Part shown: positions 14,042 to 14,846 of the stretch, in pieces
Layout of the letters: each line of letters begins with the position of its first letter
Numbering within the stretch: position 1 is the stretch's first letter
Assembly: GCA_023457715.1 (NCBI GenBank)
Contig: JAEWKR010000117.1
Coordinates: 1 to 14,846 of the forward strand
DNA length: 14,846 nucleotides
Direction: 5' to 3'
Origin: Verrucomicrobiota bacterium
Lineage (GTDB): Bacteria; Verrucomicrobiota; Verrucomicrobiia; Opitutales; Opitutaceae
The notes under the pieces: model-generated
The model's input: the letters and a program-made list of their open reading frames with translations, nothing else
What the model was told of the DNA's origin: nothing
Databases searched by the model: none
Translations under genes and position numbers: made by a program

Positions 14042-14743
14042 TCACGCGACCAACCCGGACAACGGGACCAGCTCAGTGATCTCCTTCAGTTCGAAGAACC
14101 GTCCCGGCGCATCGGGCAGCTTCTCGGTGCGCTCGCCCGCCCAGGTGAGGTGATAAGGGATGTGCGCCGCCGCCCCACCGAGCGCCAGCACCGGGAGAAT
14201 ATCTGATTTGACCGAGTTCCCGACCATGAGGAAATCCGCCGCTTCGACCTGGTGCCGCCGCAGCACCGTCGCATAGCTCGTCTCGTTCTTCTCGGACAAA
14301 ATCTCCACCCCGCAGAAGTGATGCGCCAGGCCGGATTTCGCCAGTTTTCGCTCCTGATCTCTCAGGTCGCCTTTGGTGATCAATAGGAGCCGATGGCGGG
14401 GCCCCACGGCGTCGAGGGTCTCACGCACCCCTTCGAGCACGTCGACGGGATGTCGAATCATCTCCTGCCCCATCGCGATCAGCCGGCGGATCTCCTCCGC
14501 CTTGATTTCGCCCTTGGTCAGTTCGATCGCGGTTTCGATGGCCGAAAGCATGAAGCCTTTGATGCCATAGCCATACAGCTCGAGATTCCTCACTTCCGTG
14601 GCGAACAAAGTGCGCTCGACCGTCGGCGCGTCGTGGTACCGCGACAACAGCTCGCGATACCGGAGGTGCACGTTCTCGAAAATGACCTCATTGTGCCACA
14701 GGGTGTCGTCGGCATCGAAACCGATTACTTTCCAGCGCTGCAT
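14042..14743 (-). CDS. HAD-superfamily hydrolase (phosphatase-like)
   Basis: This 233-residue cytoplasmic hydrolase has all four HAD motifs, numbered from the chosen start. Motif I is DADDT at 10-14, with nucleophile Asp10 and acid/base Asp12. Motif II is Thr123 in LLLITKGD, motif III is Lys152 in LSEKNE, and motif IV is GNSVKSD, ending with Asp181. A helical cap (about 20-100) lies between motifs I and II, as in the COG1011-like group of small-molecule phosphatases. The substrate is unknown. I chose the ATG at 14743 (MQRWKVIGFDADDTLW). An upstream ATG at 14836 keeps the frame open for 31 more residues (WLDRGRPARN...), but that part is GC-rich repeat DNA with no HAD similarity. It is the upstream neighbour of SRAP on the same strand, separated by 185 bp of repeats, so it probably has its own transcript. 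Confidence 0.88.
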   Translation of the reverse strand: MQRWKVIGFDADDTLWHNEVIFENVHLRYRELLSRYHDAPTVERTLFATEVRNLELYGYGIKGFMLSAIETAIELTKGEIKAEEIRRLIAMGQEMIRHPVDVLEGVRETLDAVGPRHRLLLITKGDLRDQERKLAKSGLAHHFCGVEILSEKNETSYATVLRRHQVEAADFLMVGNSVKSDILPVLALGGAAAHIPYHLTWAGERTEKLPDAPGRFFELKEITELVPLSGLVA

Positions 14744-14791
14744 GGGGTTACGAAGTGCGGAGAAGCCCGGTTGCGCAAGCCGGCGGACATT

Positions 14792-14846
14792 GCGGGCGGG
14801 CCGCCCGCGGTCCAGCCAAGCCGCCGGTTCGGTCATGGACCGCGGG
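14792..14846. repeat. GC-rich inverted-repeat element, partial copy at window end
   Basis: The left arm, 14792 to about 14814 (GCGGGCGGGCCGCCCGC then GGTCCA), is followed by a 21-nt loop and the start of the right arm TGGACCGCGGG (14836-14846), where the sequence ends. The first 17 nt are the exact reverse complement of the core at 31-47. It is the same family as 3773-3830 and overlaps the region upstream of the HAD gene. Confidence 0.8.

Overview
The window is high-GC bacterial DNA carrying ten recognisable protein genes and no rRNA or tRNA that I can see. Shine-Dalgarno sequences are mostly absent or weak, and there are large secreted FG-GAP/ASPIC proteins. Intergenic gaps are filled with imperfect inverted repeats of a kind I associate with Verrucomicrobia such as Opitutaceae. 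The phylum is an inference. No marker gene settles it.

Layout. Positions 71-3711 (minus strand) hold the complete de novo route from aspartate to nicotinate mononucleotide, in the order nadA, nadC, nadB. nadC and nadB overlap by ATGA. Positions 3849-8719 (minus) hold a 1103-residue secreted FG-GAP/ASPIC protein and, upstream of it, a secreted vanadium-haloperoxidase-like acid phosphatase. Positions 9200-11073 (minus) hold a LytS/YehU-type membrane histidine kinase followed by its LytTR response regulator, again with an ATGA overlap. A second, membrane-anchored FG-GAP/ASPIC protein (11140-12876, plus) diverges from the kinase across only 66 bp. Positions 13092-13856 (minus) hold an SRAP (YedK/HMCES) DNA-crosslink repair protein, and 14042-14743 (minus) a HAD hydrolase.

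The unusual part lies between the genes. Nearly every gap longer than about 100 bp holds imperfect inverted repeats built from short 7-10 bp words, and two gaps hold nested sets in which one pair of arms encloses another. At least six sequence types occur: AACCACAGATG-type decamers, the related AACCACGGAGG type, GCAAAAAAGCGCAG plus GGTCCCTTG type, GGCGGGACAAC type, GGACCGCGGGCGG type and GAGAAAG type. No transposase is present. One set has been tandemly duplicated together with the last codons of the response regulator gene. Repeats also run into the apparent N-termini of nadC, nadA and the HAD gene, so their longest open frames begin too early. Both ends of the window fall inside copies of the same GC-rich repeat, which suggests that a contig was broken there.

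The genes do not form one obvious system. NAD synthesis, a sensor-regulator pair, exported Ca-binding beta-propeller proteins and a repair enzyme sit side by side. The repeat network is the most promising candidate for something not fully described.
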